A stretch of DNA of 19,136 nucleotides from JBDSYA01 sp039925865 (GTDB lineage: Bacteria > Bacteroidota > Ignavibacteria > Tepidaquicellales > Tepidaquicellaceae), in the NCBI GenBank assembly GCA_039925865.1, contig JBDSYA010000153.1, positions 1 through 19,136 of the forward strand. The letters are read 5' to 3'. The notes beneath the pieces are model-generated. The model was given only the letters and a program-made list of their open reading frames with translations, was not told the origin of the DNA and searched no databases. The position numbers and the translations under genes were made by a program. Positions 7,437-15,277 of this stretch are shown here, piece after piece. Numbering within the stretch: position 1 is the first letter of the stretch; each line of letters begins with the position of its first letter.

Positions 7437-7958
7437 ATGAGAAAATCTAGTTTAGTATTGATAATATTTACATTAGTCCTTATAAACGGATGCGGTGAAA
7501 AAAAAGATAGCATTAGTGATAAGAAAGATGCGGTTAGTAAGGAATCAAATAATAATGCAGTTCTTATCGAAGATGAAGCAAAAAAGAACGATGGAACTAA
7601 AGATGATCCGTTAAAGGATGACGCAAGTAAGAGCAATGACCTTGGAATGACACCGGGGTTGCCGAAAGATTTCCCTGCTGATATACCGCAGCCTAAAAAT
7701 GCAAAAACTCTCGGATCTTTGAATTCATCCGAAGGTGTGGTTGTAACATTTGAATCAACTGACAAAGTGCAGGATATTGTGAATTTTTATAAAGAAGAAA
7801 TGAAAAAGAATGGGTTCTCAGTAACTGAAGGCGGTGAAAATCTTGTCAGCGATAAAGGCGGTCTGATTAACTGGAGCAAAGATAAAAGAGATATAGGCCT
7901 TATGCTCGGATATGATAAAGATAAAAATATTACATCGCTGGTTATAACTTATAAGTAA
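7437..7958 (+). CDS. Hypothetical lipoprotein with charged linker
   Basis: A 173-residue protein. MRKSSLVLIIFTLVLINGC is a lipoprotein signal with lipidation at Cys19. Residues 20-70 form a low-complexity linker rich in Lys, Asp, Ser and Asn. The C-terminal domain begins at GLPKDFPADIPQPKNAK and includes VVTFESTDKVQDIVNFYKEE and a final strand SLVITYK. The phrase LPKDFPxDIP followed by a helix around NFYKEEMKKNGF recurs in secreted proteins of unknown function. Function is unknown. A terminator follows within 25 bases, closing the set that began at sod or iscS. Confidence 0.8.
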   Translation: MRKSSLVLIIFTLVLINGCGEKKDSISDKKDAVSKESNNNAVLIEDEAKKNDGTKDDPLKDDASKSNDLGMTPGLPKDFPADIPQPKNAKTLGSLNSSEGVVVTFESTDKVQDIVNFYKEEMKKNGFSVTEGGENLVSDKGGLINWSKDKRDIGLMLGYDKDKNITSLVITYK

Positions 7959-7980
7959 TTAAATTCAAATTAAAATTTAG

Positions 7981-8017
7981 CTTCCGCAAGAATGCGTTCT
8001 TTCGGAAGTTTTTTTTT
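7981..8017 (+). terminator. Intrinsic terminator
   Basis: CTTCCG-c-AAGAA pairs with TTCTT-t-CGGAAG around the loop TGCG, followed by nine T. It lies 22 bases after the lipoprotein stop and 14 bases before the next gene. Confidence 0.88.
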
Positions 8018-8030
8018 ATCATTATATCAT

Positions 8031-8672
8031 ATGAGTGATATTGTAATAATTCCATTATTCCCATTGAATGTTGTTTTGTTTCCTGATTCAAAACTGCCCC
8101 TGTACATTTTTGAAGAGAGATATAAAAAGATGATCAACGAATGTATGAACACTGAGAGTGTATTCGGTATGAACTTATTCACAGATAAGAAAATGTTTAT
8201 GACCGGCTGCAGCGCATCAGTTCATAGTTTGTTAAGCAAGGCAGGTTCAGGTGAAATGAATATTGTTGCTTTAGGAAAAGAACGATACCGTGTGATAAGC
8301 CATCAGCCGGGAGCAGATGGTTTCTTTACAGGGAAAATTGAATATTTTGAAAAAGAAAATTCATATTTTGATAAGTCAAAAAGGGATGAATGTGTTTTGC
8401 TTTATAACCAGCTTGTTCAGGCAGTCTACAAAGATAGTATTGAAAAGATAGATCTTGCAGATTCGAAATGGATAGGTACTGACAAATCAGTATCTTTTTT
8501 TGTGGCTGAAAAAAGTGGTTTAGATCTTAACAGGAAACAGCATTTGCTGGAGATCGAAAATGAAGATGAGCGGATCGATTATATATTAGAATATTTTAAA
8601 GAAATAATGCCTGAAATTAATGAAACAAACAGGATCAATGAGATAATCAGAAATGACGGTTACATACAATAA
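8031..8672 (+). CDS. LON substrate-binding (PUA-like) domain protein
   Basis: Stand-alone Lon N-terminal domain protein of 213 residues, with no AAA or protease part. The ATG at 8031 opens MSDIVIIPLFPLNVVLFPDS, the family start (IPLFPLxxVLFPxxxLPLYIFEERY). An in-frame ATG 39 bases upstream lies inside the terminator and was rejected. The central part GMNLFTDKK and IVALGKERYRVI fits the beta-rich fold; the C-terminus is helical (DERIDYILEYFKEIMPEI). Such proteins are common in bacteria and are thought to bind peptides or substrates, without a settled role. A glycosyltransferase gene begins 9 bases later. Confidence 0.9.
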   Translation: MSDIVIIPLFPLNVVLFPDSKLPLYIFEERYKKMINECMNTESVFGMNLFTDKKMFMTGCSASVHSLLSKAGSGEMNIVALGKERYRVISHQPGADGFFTGKIEYFEKENSYFDKSKRDECVLLYNQLVQAVYKDSIEKIDLADSKWIGTDKSVSFFVAEKSGLDLNRKQHLLEIENEDERIDYILEYFKEIMPEINETNRINEIIRNDGYIQ

Positions 8673-8681
8673 ATTCCGGGA

Positions 8682-9677
8682 GTGATAAATAAGGAAGAAG
8701 TAAAATATATTTTAATTACAAGAACAGACAGGCTTGGAGATGTTATACTTACGCTTCCTCTTGTAAGTGAGGCAAAGAGAATTTTTAAAAATGCAAAAAT
8801 TTATTTTCTTATAAAAAATTATGCTGAAGAATTAATAAGGGATTATGAAGGAATTGATGAACTTGTAACTGAAGAAAGTCTTAATGGCTTTTGGGCGAAA
8901 TTCCGATATTTTAAAACAAAAAAAATCGATCTTGTAATAAATGTTAAACCAAGCTTTGAACAAGCGCTGATGTTTTTTTTGCTCGGAGTAAGATACAGGA
9001 TAGGTACAGGCTACAGATGGTATTCATTCCTGTACAATGAACGGGTTTATGAGCATAGAAAGGTTTCCATGAAGCATGAATCGGATTATAATCTTAATTT
9101 ATTGAAATTTCATTTCCCTGAAGTTAAATCAGAAAAGAAATTTTATTTTGAATATTCTGAAATTGAAGCAGATGATCTGAATAAAAAAATTTCAGGATTA
9201 TTAAATGAAAAATATGTGATCATTCACCCCGGCAGCGGCGGATCATCTAAAGATATTCCGGTTAATAAATTATCTGAGTTAATTAATGAAATATGCAGTG
9301 AATTTAAAAATTACAAGATAGTATTAACGGGAATAGAAGCCGAAAGATCGACTATAGTCGAGCTTAAGAATTTAATTAAAGAAGAAGCATCAGATAATTT
9401 AATTGATGTCTCAGGAAATTTGAATCTCAGGGAATTAATGGTGTTAATTGATAAGTCTTCAGTTTTTATTTCAAATTCTACAGGGCCAATTCATATTGCC
9501 GGAGCATTAAATAAAAATATTATAGGCTTTTATCCAAATTCAGCCCCGATGAATGAAGTCAGATGGAAACCATTAAGCACCAATTCGGTTATACTAAAGC
9601 CGGATAAAAATTCGGATGACATGAATGAAATCAGTAAGGAACAATTCATGCAATCGGTAAGAAATTTTTTAAAATAA
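8682..9677 (+). CDS. Glycosyltransferase family 9 (heptosyltransferase-like)
   Basis: Likely transfers a sugar from a nucleotide donor to the lipopolysaccharide core or another surface glycan at the inner face of the inner membrane. It has 331 residues from a GTG start. The N-terminal domain opens ILITRTDRLGDVILTLPL (residues 10-27), the GT9 hallmark. The C-terminal donor-binding domain shows IHPGSGGSSKDIP (181-193), LIDVSGNLNLREL (240-252) and ISNSTGPIHIAGAL (263-276), where most family members have SNDTGPMH. It is packed between the LON gene and the DUF3108 gene. The exact sugar and acceptor cannot be inferred. Confidence 0.9.
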   Translation: MINKEEVKYILITRTDRLGDVILTLPLVSEAKRIFKNAKIYFLIKNYAEELIRDYEGIDELVTEESLNGFWAKFRYFKTKKIDLVINVKPSFEQALMFFLLGVRYRIGTGYRWYSFLYNERVYEHRKVSMKHESDYNLNLLKFHFPEVKSEKKFYFEYSEIEADDLNKKISGLLNEKYVIIHPGSGGSSKDIPVNKLSELINEICSEFKNYKIVLTGIEAERSTIVELKNLIKEEASDNLIDVSGNLNLRELMVLIDKSSVFISNSTGPIHIAGALNKNIIGFYPNSAPMNEVRWKPLSTNSVILKPDKNSDDMNEISKEQFMQSVRNFLK

Positions 9678-9709
9678 AGTTGTATAAAAAATCAAACTAC
9701 ATTCAATTT

Positions 9710-10534
9710 ATGATTAAGAAAGCAGCGTTAGTTATCAGTTTAATTTTTATTTGTTTTAATGTTTCGCTTGGTCAGGACACATCGGTTACAAAAGAATTCA
9801 GGAAACTGAAACAAAGTGCTTTTAAACAGGGCGAAAAACTCACATTCGATATTAATTACGGTTTTGTAACAGCCGGAGAGGCAATCATGGAGATAGACAA
9901 AGATCTGCAAACCATAAACGGCAGAAAATGTTATGATATCCGATTCTATGTAAATTCTACTTCAAATTTTGACTGGGTATATAAAGTAAGAGATTTTTAC
10001 AGAACATACGTCGATATTGAAGGATTATTTCCATGGAGATTCGAACAGCATATTAAGGAAGGAAATTATCAAAGGGATTTTGAGGCAATTTTTGATCATC
10101 AAAATCTGAAAGCAAAAACTTATACAGGAGAAAAAGATCCTAAAAAGTTTGAAGGGGAATTTGATATTCCGATGTATACTCAGGATGCAATGAGTGCATT
10201 TTATTTTGCGCGGACACTGGATTACAGCAGTATGAAAACTGGAGATAAGATCACACTTGAAAACTTTTATAAAGATAAAACTTATCCATTGAACGTTAAA
10301 TATCTTGGAAAAGAAACTATCGAAGTTCCTGCGGGTGAATTCAAATGTATCATTGTTGAACCGCTTGTAGAAGAGGGAGGATTGTTCAAGAGTGAAGGTT
10401 CGATCGTTGTGTGGATGACTGATGATGATAGAAGAATGCCGGTTAAAGTGAAGACAAAAGTTCTGATTGGTTCGATCGATGCTGACCTTAGTGATTATTC
10501 GGGATTGGCAGGACCGCTTACATCAAAGAAATAA
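9710..10534 (+). CDS. DUF3108 periplasmic protein
   Basis: A 274-residue secreted or periplasmic protein. The ATG at 9710 gives MIKKAALVISLIFICFNVSL followed by GQ, a Sec signal with probable cleavage before Gln. A TTG 30 bases upstream would only add ten polar residues before the signal and is less likely. The body matches DUF3108: GEKLTFDINYGFVTAGEA, RDFYRTYVDIEGLFPWRFEQ, DAMSAFYFARTL, VPAGEFKCIIVEP and VVWMTDDDRRMPVKVKTKV. The family is common near envelope and lipopolysaccharide genes, agreeing with the GT9 gene just upstream. Function is unknown. A terminator follows after about 50 bases. Confidence 0.88.
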   Translation: MIKKAALVISLIFICFNVSLGQDTSVTKEFRKLKQSAFKQGEKLTFDINYGFVTAGEAIMEIDKDLQTINGRKCYDIRFYVNSTSNFDWVYKVRDFYRTYVDIEGLFPWRFEQHIKEGNYQRDFEAIFDHQNLKAKTYTGEKDPKKFEGEFDIPMYTQDAMSAFYFARTLDYSSMKTGDKITLENFYKDKTYPLNVKYLGKETIEVPAGEFKCIIVEPLVEEGGLFKSEGSIVVWMTDDDRRMPVKVKTKVLIGSIDADLSDYSGLAGPLTSKK

Positions 10535-10584
10535 TATTTACCGTTAACTTATAGATAAAAAATTAAAATCAACATAACTTATAT

Positions 10585-10617
10585 AAAACCTGACAAACAA
10601 TTTGTCAGGTTTTTTTT
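10585..10617 (+). terminator. Intrinsic terminator after the DUF3108 gene
   Basis: AAACCTGACAAA pairs perfectly with TTTGTCAGGTTT around a CAA loop, then the T-run continues. This is the strongest terminator in the window. Confidence 0.92.
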
Positions 10618-10660
10618 GTGAAATATTTTTATACAGTTTATTCAAATCATCGATTATAAT

Positions 10661-10687
10661 AAAAGCGACTTTAATAGAGCCGCTTTT
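10661..10687 (+). terminator. Terminator-like hairpin just upstream of queE
   Basis: AAAAGCG and CGCTTTT form a 7-bp stem, with a partly paired interior (CT against AG), followed by six T. It lies 17 bases before the queE ATG. It could be a second terminator for the upstream set or an attenuator for queE. No preQ1 aptamer was recognised next to it. Confidence 0.5.
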
Positions 10688-10704
10688 TTATTTAATTTTA
10701 TTAA

Positions 10705-11436
10705 ATGAAAATTTCAGAACTATTTTATTCAATACAAGGCGAAGGTAAAAGGAGCGGTTCGCCTTCTTTTTTTATAAGAACAAATTTTTGTAATCTCAGA
10801 TGCAGATTTTCAAGCGGTAATCTCTGTGACACCGCATATACTAGCTGGTATCCGGAGGATAACAAAAATCTTGGAGATGTAGAGATAAGTTTTATACTGG
10901 GAGAATATAAAAAAGTTAATTGTGCTGATGTAGTAATTACGGGAGGTGAACCGACAATGTATCCAGAAGAACTCAGCGTTCTCTGCAGTGAATTGAAAAA
11001 GATGAACAATAATGTTTTCATTACGATTGAAACTAACGGAACAATTATAAACGATTTTGTGGATCACACTGATCTCATCAGTGTAAGTCCTAAACTCGGA
11101 TCATCAATTCCATTTGAAACAGAATATGAAAAAATGCATGGTAAGAACAGAATCAATATTGATGTCCTGAAAAAGTACAATTCTTTGAAACAAAAAGGTG
11201 CAATCGATATACAGTGGAAGTTTGTGTTTACTTCACGGAATGACATAATGGAAATTTTAGATCTGCAGTCGCTCGTTGGTTTTGAATACAGTGATATTTA
11301 TTTAATGCCAGAAGGAATTACGATAGACGACCTTTCAAAAAACAGGGTTCTAACAATTGATGCCTGCAAAGAATTTAAATTTAATTACAGCGAACGGATT
11401 CATATTCTGGCCTGGGGAAATATGCGTGGAGTCTGA
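10705..11436 (+). CDS. queE: 7-carboxy-7-deazaguanine synthase QueE (radical SAM)
   Basis: Radical SAM enzyme that contracts carboxy-tetrahydropterin to CDG in the pathway to preQ0 and queuosine. It has 243 residues. MKISELFYSIQGEGKRSG is the family start. The [4Fe-4S] cysteines are Cys29, Cys33 and Cys41 in FCNLRCRFSSGNLCDT. Their spacing is CX3CX7C, five residues longer in the second gap than the usual CX3CX2C. Other marks are the SAM-binding GGEP (80-83), ETNG, SPK, QWKFVF, YLMPEG and the C-terminal RIHILAWGNMRG. No queC, queD or folE is nearby. It converges on the PAP2 gene with only 43 bases between. Confidence 0.93.
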   Translation: MKISELFYSIQGEGKRSGSPSFFIRTNFCNLRCRFSSGNLCDTAYTSWYPEDNKNLGDVEISFILGEYKKVNCADVVITGGEPTMYPEELSVLCSELKKMNNNVFITIETNGTIINDFVDHTDLISVSPKLGSSIPFETEYEKMHGKNRINIDVLKKYNSLKQKGAIDIQWKFVFTSRNDIMEILDLQSLVGFEYSDIYLMPEGITIDDLSKNRVLTIDACKEFKFNYSERIHILAWGNMRGV

Positions 11437-11441
11437 TTTGA

Positions 11442-11462
11442 TGGTCAATAGTCAATGGTCAT
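11442..11462. repeat. Three tandem heptamers between convergent genes
   Basis: TGGTCAA, TAGTCAA and TGGTCAT follow one another without gaps. It sits in the 43-base gap between the stops of queE and the PAP2 gene. Heptameric intergenic repeats of this kind are known from other phyla; the role is unknown. Confidence 0.6.
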
Positions 11463-11479
11463 TTATCGTTTTATGACAT

Positions 11480-12130
11480 TTAAAAATTGTAAGTATAATT
11501 TATATAGTTTGTGCTGCTGCTGTGAGTCAGATTAATTTTTGATTGCTTAAGGACTTTGCTTTTTGAATTTATAAAGTAAGAGTTCAGCATATCCGAGGCT
11601 ATCACCGAAAGAAGAATTGCTGTTGTGTTAACTTCACCGTTACTGCTTTCTGTTCTACCGCTCTGATTGAAAAAATTATTTTTAGCTTTAATGATCGGTT
11701 TTCTTAAAGAGTAAATAAGTGCTGCGCTGCCTGCACCGACTATCATTCCGGTAATAATATCACTTGGATAATGCACTCCCCAATATATCCTTCCAAGCGA
11801 AACAGTTAGTGCGTATGCATAAAGACCGGCGATCAAAACCGGTTTGTCCGGATATCTCAATGTCAGGGAAGTTGCAATTGCAAATGAACCTGATGCATGA
11901 CCTGATGGAAATGAAAATGTTCCTCTCACCGAACTTGTATCAGTAAATTTAACATTGTTCAGCGTTCTGTAAGGCCTGTTGCGTTGAAATGAATATTTAA
12001 AACTCTGTGTGAAAATTTCGTTTGTGACTTCAGTCAATGCCAGTAGGACAGCGGAGCTTTCATCATAATGGTTTTTATTTATTCTTGCGGCAATATACAT
12101 TCCTATCGGTGTTCCGATGCCGACAGGCAC
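11480..12130 (-). CDS. PAP2-family membrane phosphatase (N-terminus incomplete from this start)
   Basis: Type 2 phosphatidic acid phosphatase fold, probably acting on lipid phosphates such as undecaprenyl diphosphate or phosphatidylglycerophosphate at the membrane. The first usable start is GTG at 12130, giving 216 residues. All three catalytic motifs are present: Lys45-x6-Arg52-Pro53 (KYSFQRNRP), PSGH (75-78), and Arg114-x5-His120-x3-Asp124 (GRIYWGVHYPSD). Hydrophobic segments fit membrane helices around the motifs. The C-terminus from about residue 145 is Ser/Asn/Lys-rich with one more hydrophobic stretch (ILLSVIASDML). The open frame continues upstream with convincing protein sequence, so GTG is probably not the real start; see 12131-12343. 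Confidence 0.88.
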   Translation of the reverse strand: MPVGIGTPIGMYIAARINKNHYDESSAVLLALTEVTNEIFTQSFKYSFQRNRPYRTLNNVKFTDTSSVRGTFSFPSGHASGSFAIATSLTLRYPDKPVLIAGLYAYALTVSLGRIYWGVHYPSDIITGMIVGAGSAALIYSLRKPIIKAKNNFFNQSGRTESSNGEVNTTAILLSVIASDMLNSYFINSKSKVLKQSKINLTHSSSTNYINYTYNF

Positions 12131-12343
12131 TAAAGACTTATTAGTAATATTAATTAAAGAATGAACGAAGGGGCTTTTAATATTATTAAATGTTCTGAAA
12201 ATCTTTACATCAATATTTCTTTCATTATATTTTGTAATATCCCGAACAGTTCTAAATTTGTGCTGAGAAAAACTATCCTTAAAAGTAATTAAACTCAGCA
12301 GTATAAAGCAGAATATATATGATTTTTCTTTTGTGATGTTTTC
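12131..12343 (-). other. Open N-terminal extension of the PAP2 gene without a normal start codon
   Basis: The PAP2 frame stays open for 71 more codons up to a TAA at 12344-12346. It encodes SYIFCFILLSLITF and then SFSQ, a good Sec signal core, followed by NIDVKIFRTFNNIKSPFVHS and TNKSL leading into PVGIGTP, which resembles the first part of PAP2 proteins. No ATG, GTG or TTG occurs in it. One extra A in the A5 run (T5 at 12323-12327 on the plus strand) would join it to a TTG-started basic leader (LKIKKTSQKK). A rare ATC or ATT start is the alternative. The remaining 79 bases to 12422 hold the divergent promoter region, with no consensus match found. Confidence 0.65.
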
Positions 12344-12422
12344 TTAATTTTAAGCAAGATACATTATACAAATTAAAATTACAGGAAAGTATTTCGTGAA
12401 TGTTATAAAATAATAAAATCAT

Positions 12423-14084
12423 ATGAGAACTATACTACAGTTAATTTTTTTTACTCTTCTTTCGATCATTACTCTTGAAGCAAATTCTCAAATAAATTTT
12501 CACTGGGACGCACGTTATAACGGAACTTCAAGCAGTGTTGATGAAGCAAAGGCATTAGTTACAGATGATTCAGGATATATCTATGTCACAGGCTATAGTT
12601 ACAATACAGGTAGTTTTGAAGATTATACAACTATAAAATATTCACCGGGCGGGAATCAGCTGTGGGCTGCTGTTTACAACGGACCCGGAAACGGTTATGA
12701 TCAGTCTATAGCAATAGCTGTTGACAGATCAGGAAATGTTTATGTTGCCGGTTATGTCTCCGGAAGCGGATCGTCTTATGATTATGCAACTGTAAAATAT
12801 AATTCAAACGGTGTACAGCAATGGGCTGCTGTGTATAATGGACTGGGTAATTCAATTGATTATGCTGCATCGATTGCGGTTGATGATACGGGAAATGTTT
12901 ATGTTACCGGTCAGAGTTACGGTGGTTCAGTTACATCATATGATTATGTGACTATTAAATATAATACTGCAGGTGCTCAGCAATGGATCGCCAGATTTAA
13001 TGGTACCGCCAATGGAAATGACGGAGCTACATCTATTTATGTCGATAGTACGGGAAATATTTATGTTACTGGCCAAAGTTTTGAAAGTGCTGCAGCTTCC
13101 GTCAATTATGCAACTGTCAAATACAATCCTTCAGGTATTCAGCAATGGGTCTCAAAATATAATGGTCCGGGAAATGGAATTGATGGTGCAAATACAGTAA
13201 AGGCGGATAAAGTTGGTAATGTATTTGTAACTGGTTTCAGCAGGGGTTCGGGTACTTTATATGATTATGCAACTGTCAAATATGATTCATTGGGAATACA
13301 GAAATGGGCAATGAGACATAATGGTTCTGCAAACGGAAATGACGGTGCGAGCGATATGGTCTTAGATGATAGTGGAAATGTTTATGTAACCGGATACAGC
13401 GGTATATCAGGTATTACAAATGATTATGTAACGATCAAGTATGATTCCATTGGTGTCCGAAAGTGGATCGGGGTTTATAATGGTCCTGCAAATCAGAATG
13501 ACAGCGCAACTTCAATTGACATCGATGATCAGGGAAATATTTGTGTGACCGGTTACAGTACCGGAGCAGCAACTCTCAGAGATATTGCCACTATAAAATA
13601 TAATACTGCCGGTGTTCAGGAATGGGCGATCAGATATGACGGTGGAAATGGAAATGATGTTGGTTACAGTGTTAAGTTTGACCGGATCGGTGATGTTTAT
13701 GTTACCGGCAAAAGCTCAGGCAATGGAACTTTCGATGATCTCATTACTCTTAAATATTCTAAAACTTCCGGAATAAATACAATTAGTACACCCATTGATA
13801 ATGGATTTAAATTATTTGACAACTATCCAAATCCTTTCAACCCTTCCACAAAAATTAGTTTTAATTTACCAAAAGCCTCTTTTGTTAACCTGAGTGTTTT
13901 TGATGTGACAGGTAAGCAAATAGAAACATTAGTAAATGCAAAACTTTCTGAAGGTTTGTATGAAGTAAATTTTAATTCTTCCGGACTTTCAAGTATGTTG
14001 TATTTTTACAAACTGTGGGCCTCCACCCCTTCAGGGGAAGCCGGGGATTTTACTCAGACAAAGAAAATGATTTTTATTAAATAG
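12423..14084 (+). CDS. Secreted SBBP-repeat protein with T9SS sorting domain
   Basis: A 553-residue secreted protein of unknown ligand. MRTILQLIFFTLLSIITLEA followed by NSQ is a Sec signal. Residues about 32-455 hold eight repeats of about 53 residues. Each reads roughly YNGPGNGxDxAxSIxVDxxGNVYVTGYS...DYxTIKYNxxGxQxW, the SBBP (beta-propeller) repeat. The last repeat is shorter (YDGGNGNDVG). The C-terminal 90 residues are a type A T9SS sorting domain: LFDNYPNPFNPSTKISFNLP, VFDVTGKQIETLV, SSGLSS and a basic end TQTKKMIFIK. The protein is therefore expected to cross the outer membrane by the Por system. An insertion of eight residues interrupts the last strand pair (14016-14039). Confidence 0.92.
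   Translation: MRTILQLIFFTLLSIITLEANSQINFHWDARYNGTSSSVDEAKALVTDDSGYIYVTGYSYNTGSFEDYTTIKYSPGGNQLWAAVYNGPGNGYDQSIAIAVDRSGNVYVAGYVSGSGSSYDYATVKYNSNGVQQWAAVYNGLGNSIDYAASIAVDDTGNVYVTGQSYGGSVTSYDYVTIKYNTAGAQQWIARFNGTANGNDGATSIYVDSTGNIYVTGQSFESAAASVNYATVKYNPSGIQQWVSKYNGPGNGIDGANTVKADKVGNVFVTGFSRGSGTLYDYATVKYDSLGIQKWAMRHNGSANGNDGASDMVLDDSGNVYVTGYSGISGITNDYVTIKYDSIGVRKWIGVYNGPANQNDSATSIDIDDQGNICVTGYSTGAATLRDIATIKYNTAGVQEWAIRYDGGNGNDVGYSVKFDRIGDVYVTGKSSGNGTFDDLITLKYSKTSGINTISTPIDNGFKLFDNYPNPFNPSTKISFNLPKASFVNLSVFDVTGKQIETLVNAKLSEGLYEVNFNSSGLSSMLYFYKLWASTPSGEAGDFTQTKKMIFIK
14016..14039 (+). repeat. Putative in-frame palindromic insertion in the sorting domain
   Basis: These 24 bases encode WASTPSGE between YFYKL and AGDFTQTKKM. 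In this domain family the two parts normally join directly (YKLxAGDF). The insert is GC-rich unlike its surroundings and holds the inverted repeat CCCCT-TC-AGGGG (14026-14037). It keeps the frame and adds a turn-prone Pro-Ser-Gly. A similar GC-rich flavour is seen in the repeat at 2669-2723, though the sequences differ. Confidence 0.5.
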
Positions 14085-14096
14085 CTGACTTGTTCT

Positions 14097-15236
14097 TTAT
14101 AATTTTTTAAGAGCATTTTTAATTGCATCTATAAGATCATCTTTATCTTCAATACCTACGGAAAGCCGGACCAGCCCGTCTGTTAAACCGAATTTTTCTC
14201 TGACTTCTTTTGGAACGCTTCCGTGTGTCATTGATACAGGATGGCAAACAAGCGATTCTACTCCACCGAGCGATTCGGCAATCTGAAAAATATCCAGAGC
14301 ATTGCAAAAGGAAACAGCTTTTTCATACGAACCTAATTCCAAAGATATTATTCCTCCGAAACCTCTCATTTGTGATTTTGCAAGTTCATGCTGAGGATGT
14401 GACAGAAGGCCAGGATAAAGCAAACTCTGAATCTTTTTTTCTTTACTCAGTACTTCACATATTGCAATGGCATTTTCATTATGAGCTTTCATCCGTTGTG
14501 CTAACGTTTTGGTAGACCTTAATATCAGCCAGCAGTCAAAGGGTGCCGGAACAGCTCCAATAGAATTCTGAAGAAACTTTAATCTCTCTGCAATCTTATC
14601 ATCTGAAGTTATTAAACATCCTCCGATCACATCACTGTGGCCATTAATGTATTTTGTCGAACTGTGAAGAACGACATCGATCCCAAAGTCCAGCGGGTTT
14701 TGAAAATACGGGCTCATAAAAGTATTGTCGACACACGTTGTAATATTTTTTTCCTTTGCAAGATTATTTAATTTCTTCAGATCGGTAATGTTAAGCATTG
14801 GATTTGTTGGAGTTTCAACATATATCAATTTTGTATTTTCTTTAACTGACTTTTGAAGTTCGTCAAAGTTTGAAGTATCTACATAAGAAAATTCAACTCC
14901 GTAATTCTTAATTACCTGCTCGAAAAGGCGGTAGGTGCCGCCATAAACATTATTAGTACAGATGACATGATCACCGGGTTTAAACATTGAGATCAGAACC
15001 TGAACAGCTGCCATACCGGATGAAAAACAAAATCCGTATTTACCATTCTCCAGAGCAGCAAGATTTTTTTCCAATGCAGTTCGGGTCGGATTAATTGTTC
15101 TTCCGTAATCAAATCCTTTTGTTTCACCGAGCTTTTTATTCGAGTAAGTCGAGGTCTGAAATATCGGAGTAATTACTGCGCCCGTAGTTTCTTCGGGATG
15201 CTGCCCGGCGTGGATCTGTTTGGTTGCAAATTTCAT
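14097..15236 (-). CDS. Cystathionine gamma-lyase / gamma-synthase family enzyme
   Basis: PLP enzyme of Cys/Met metabolism, 379 residues. The start MKFATKQIHAGQHPEETTGA is typical. Visible residues: YGRTxNPTR (44-52) binding PLP phosphate from the neighbouring subunit, SSGMAA (72-77), NNVYGGTY (95-102), ETPTNP (141-146), Asp170 in VDNTF, and the PLP lysine Lys195 in SSTKYINGHSD. The C-terminal part has ESLGGVESL and MTHGSVP. Sequence alone does not separate gamma-lyase from gamma-synthase. The nearby cystathionine beta-synthase favours gamma-lyase: cystathionine to cysteine, 2-oxobutyrate and ammonia. Its stop lies 12 bases from that of the convergent SBBP gene, and hepT ends 41 bases upstream. 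Confidence 0.92.
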   Translation of the reverse strand: MKFATKQIHAGQHPEETTGAVITPIFQTSTYSNKKLGETKGFDYGRTINPTRTALEKNLAALENGKYGFCFSSGMAAVQVLISMFKPGDHVICTNNVYGGTYRLFEQVIKNYGVEFSYVDTSNFDELQKSVKENTKLIYVETPTNPMLNITDLKKLNNLAKEKNITTCVDNTFMSPYFQNPLDFGIDVVLHSSTKYINGHSDVIGGCLITSDDKIAERLKFLQNSIGAVPAPFDCWLILRSTKTLAQRMKAHNENAIAICEVLSKEKKIQSLLYPGLLSHPQHELAKSQMRGFGGIISLELGSYEKAVSFCNALDIFQIAESLGGVESLVCHPVSMTHGSVPKEVREKFGLTDGLVRLSVGIEDKDDLIDAIKNALKKL

Positions 15237-15277
15237 TTTGTAAATTTTATTTGTAATATTATATTCTAAATAGCTTA

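Noticed and set aside
7992..8030. Upstream in-frame ATG for the LON-domain gene
   Set aside because: It lies inside the stem-loop of the terminator, and the family sequence begins at the ATG at 8031.
9680..9709. TTG start for the DUF3108 gene
   Set aside because: The ATG at 9710 begins a standard Sec signal; the TTG adds only ten polar residues in front of it.
10620..10704. preQ1 riboswitch ahead of queE
   Set aside because: No aptamer-like C-rich loop or A-rich tail was seen; only a simple hairpin with a T-run is present.
12423..13760. Tandem repeat array considered as CRISPR or satellite DNA
   Set aside because: The period of about 160 bases is in frame and encodes SBBP repeats; copies are diverged with no constant repeat-spacer pattern.
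14085..14096. Terminator between the convergent SBBP and gamma-lyase genes
   Set aside because: The gap is only 12 bases and no stem-loop with a T-run could be drawn.
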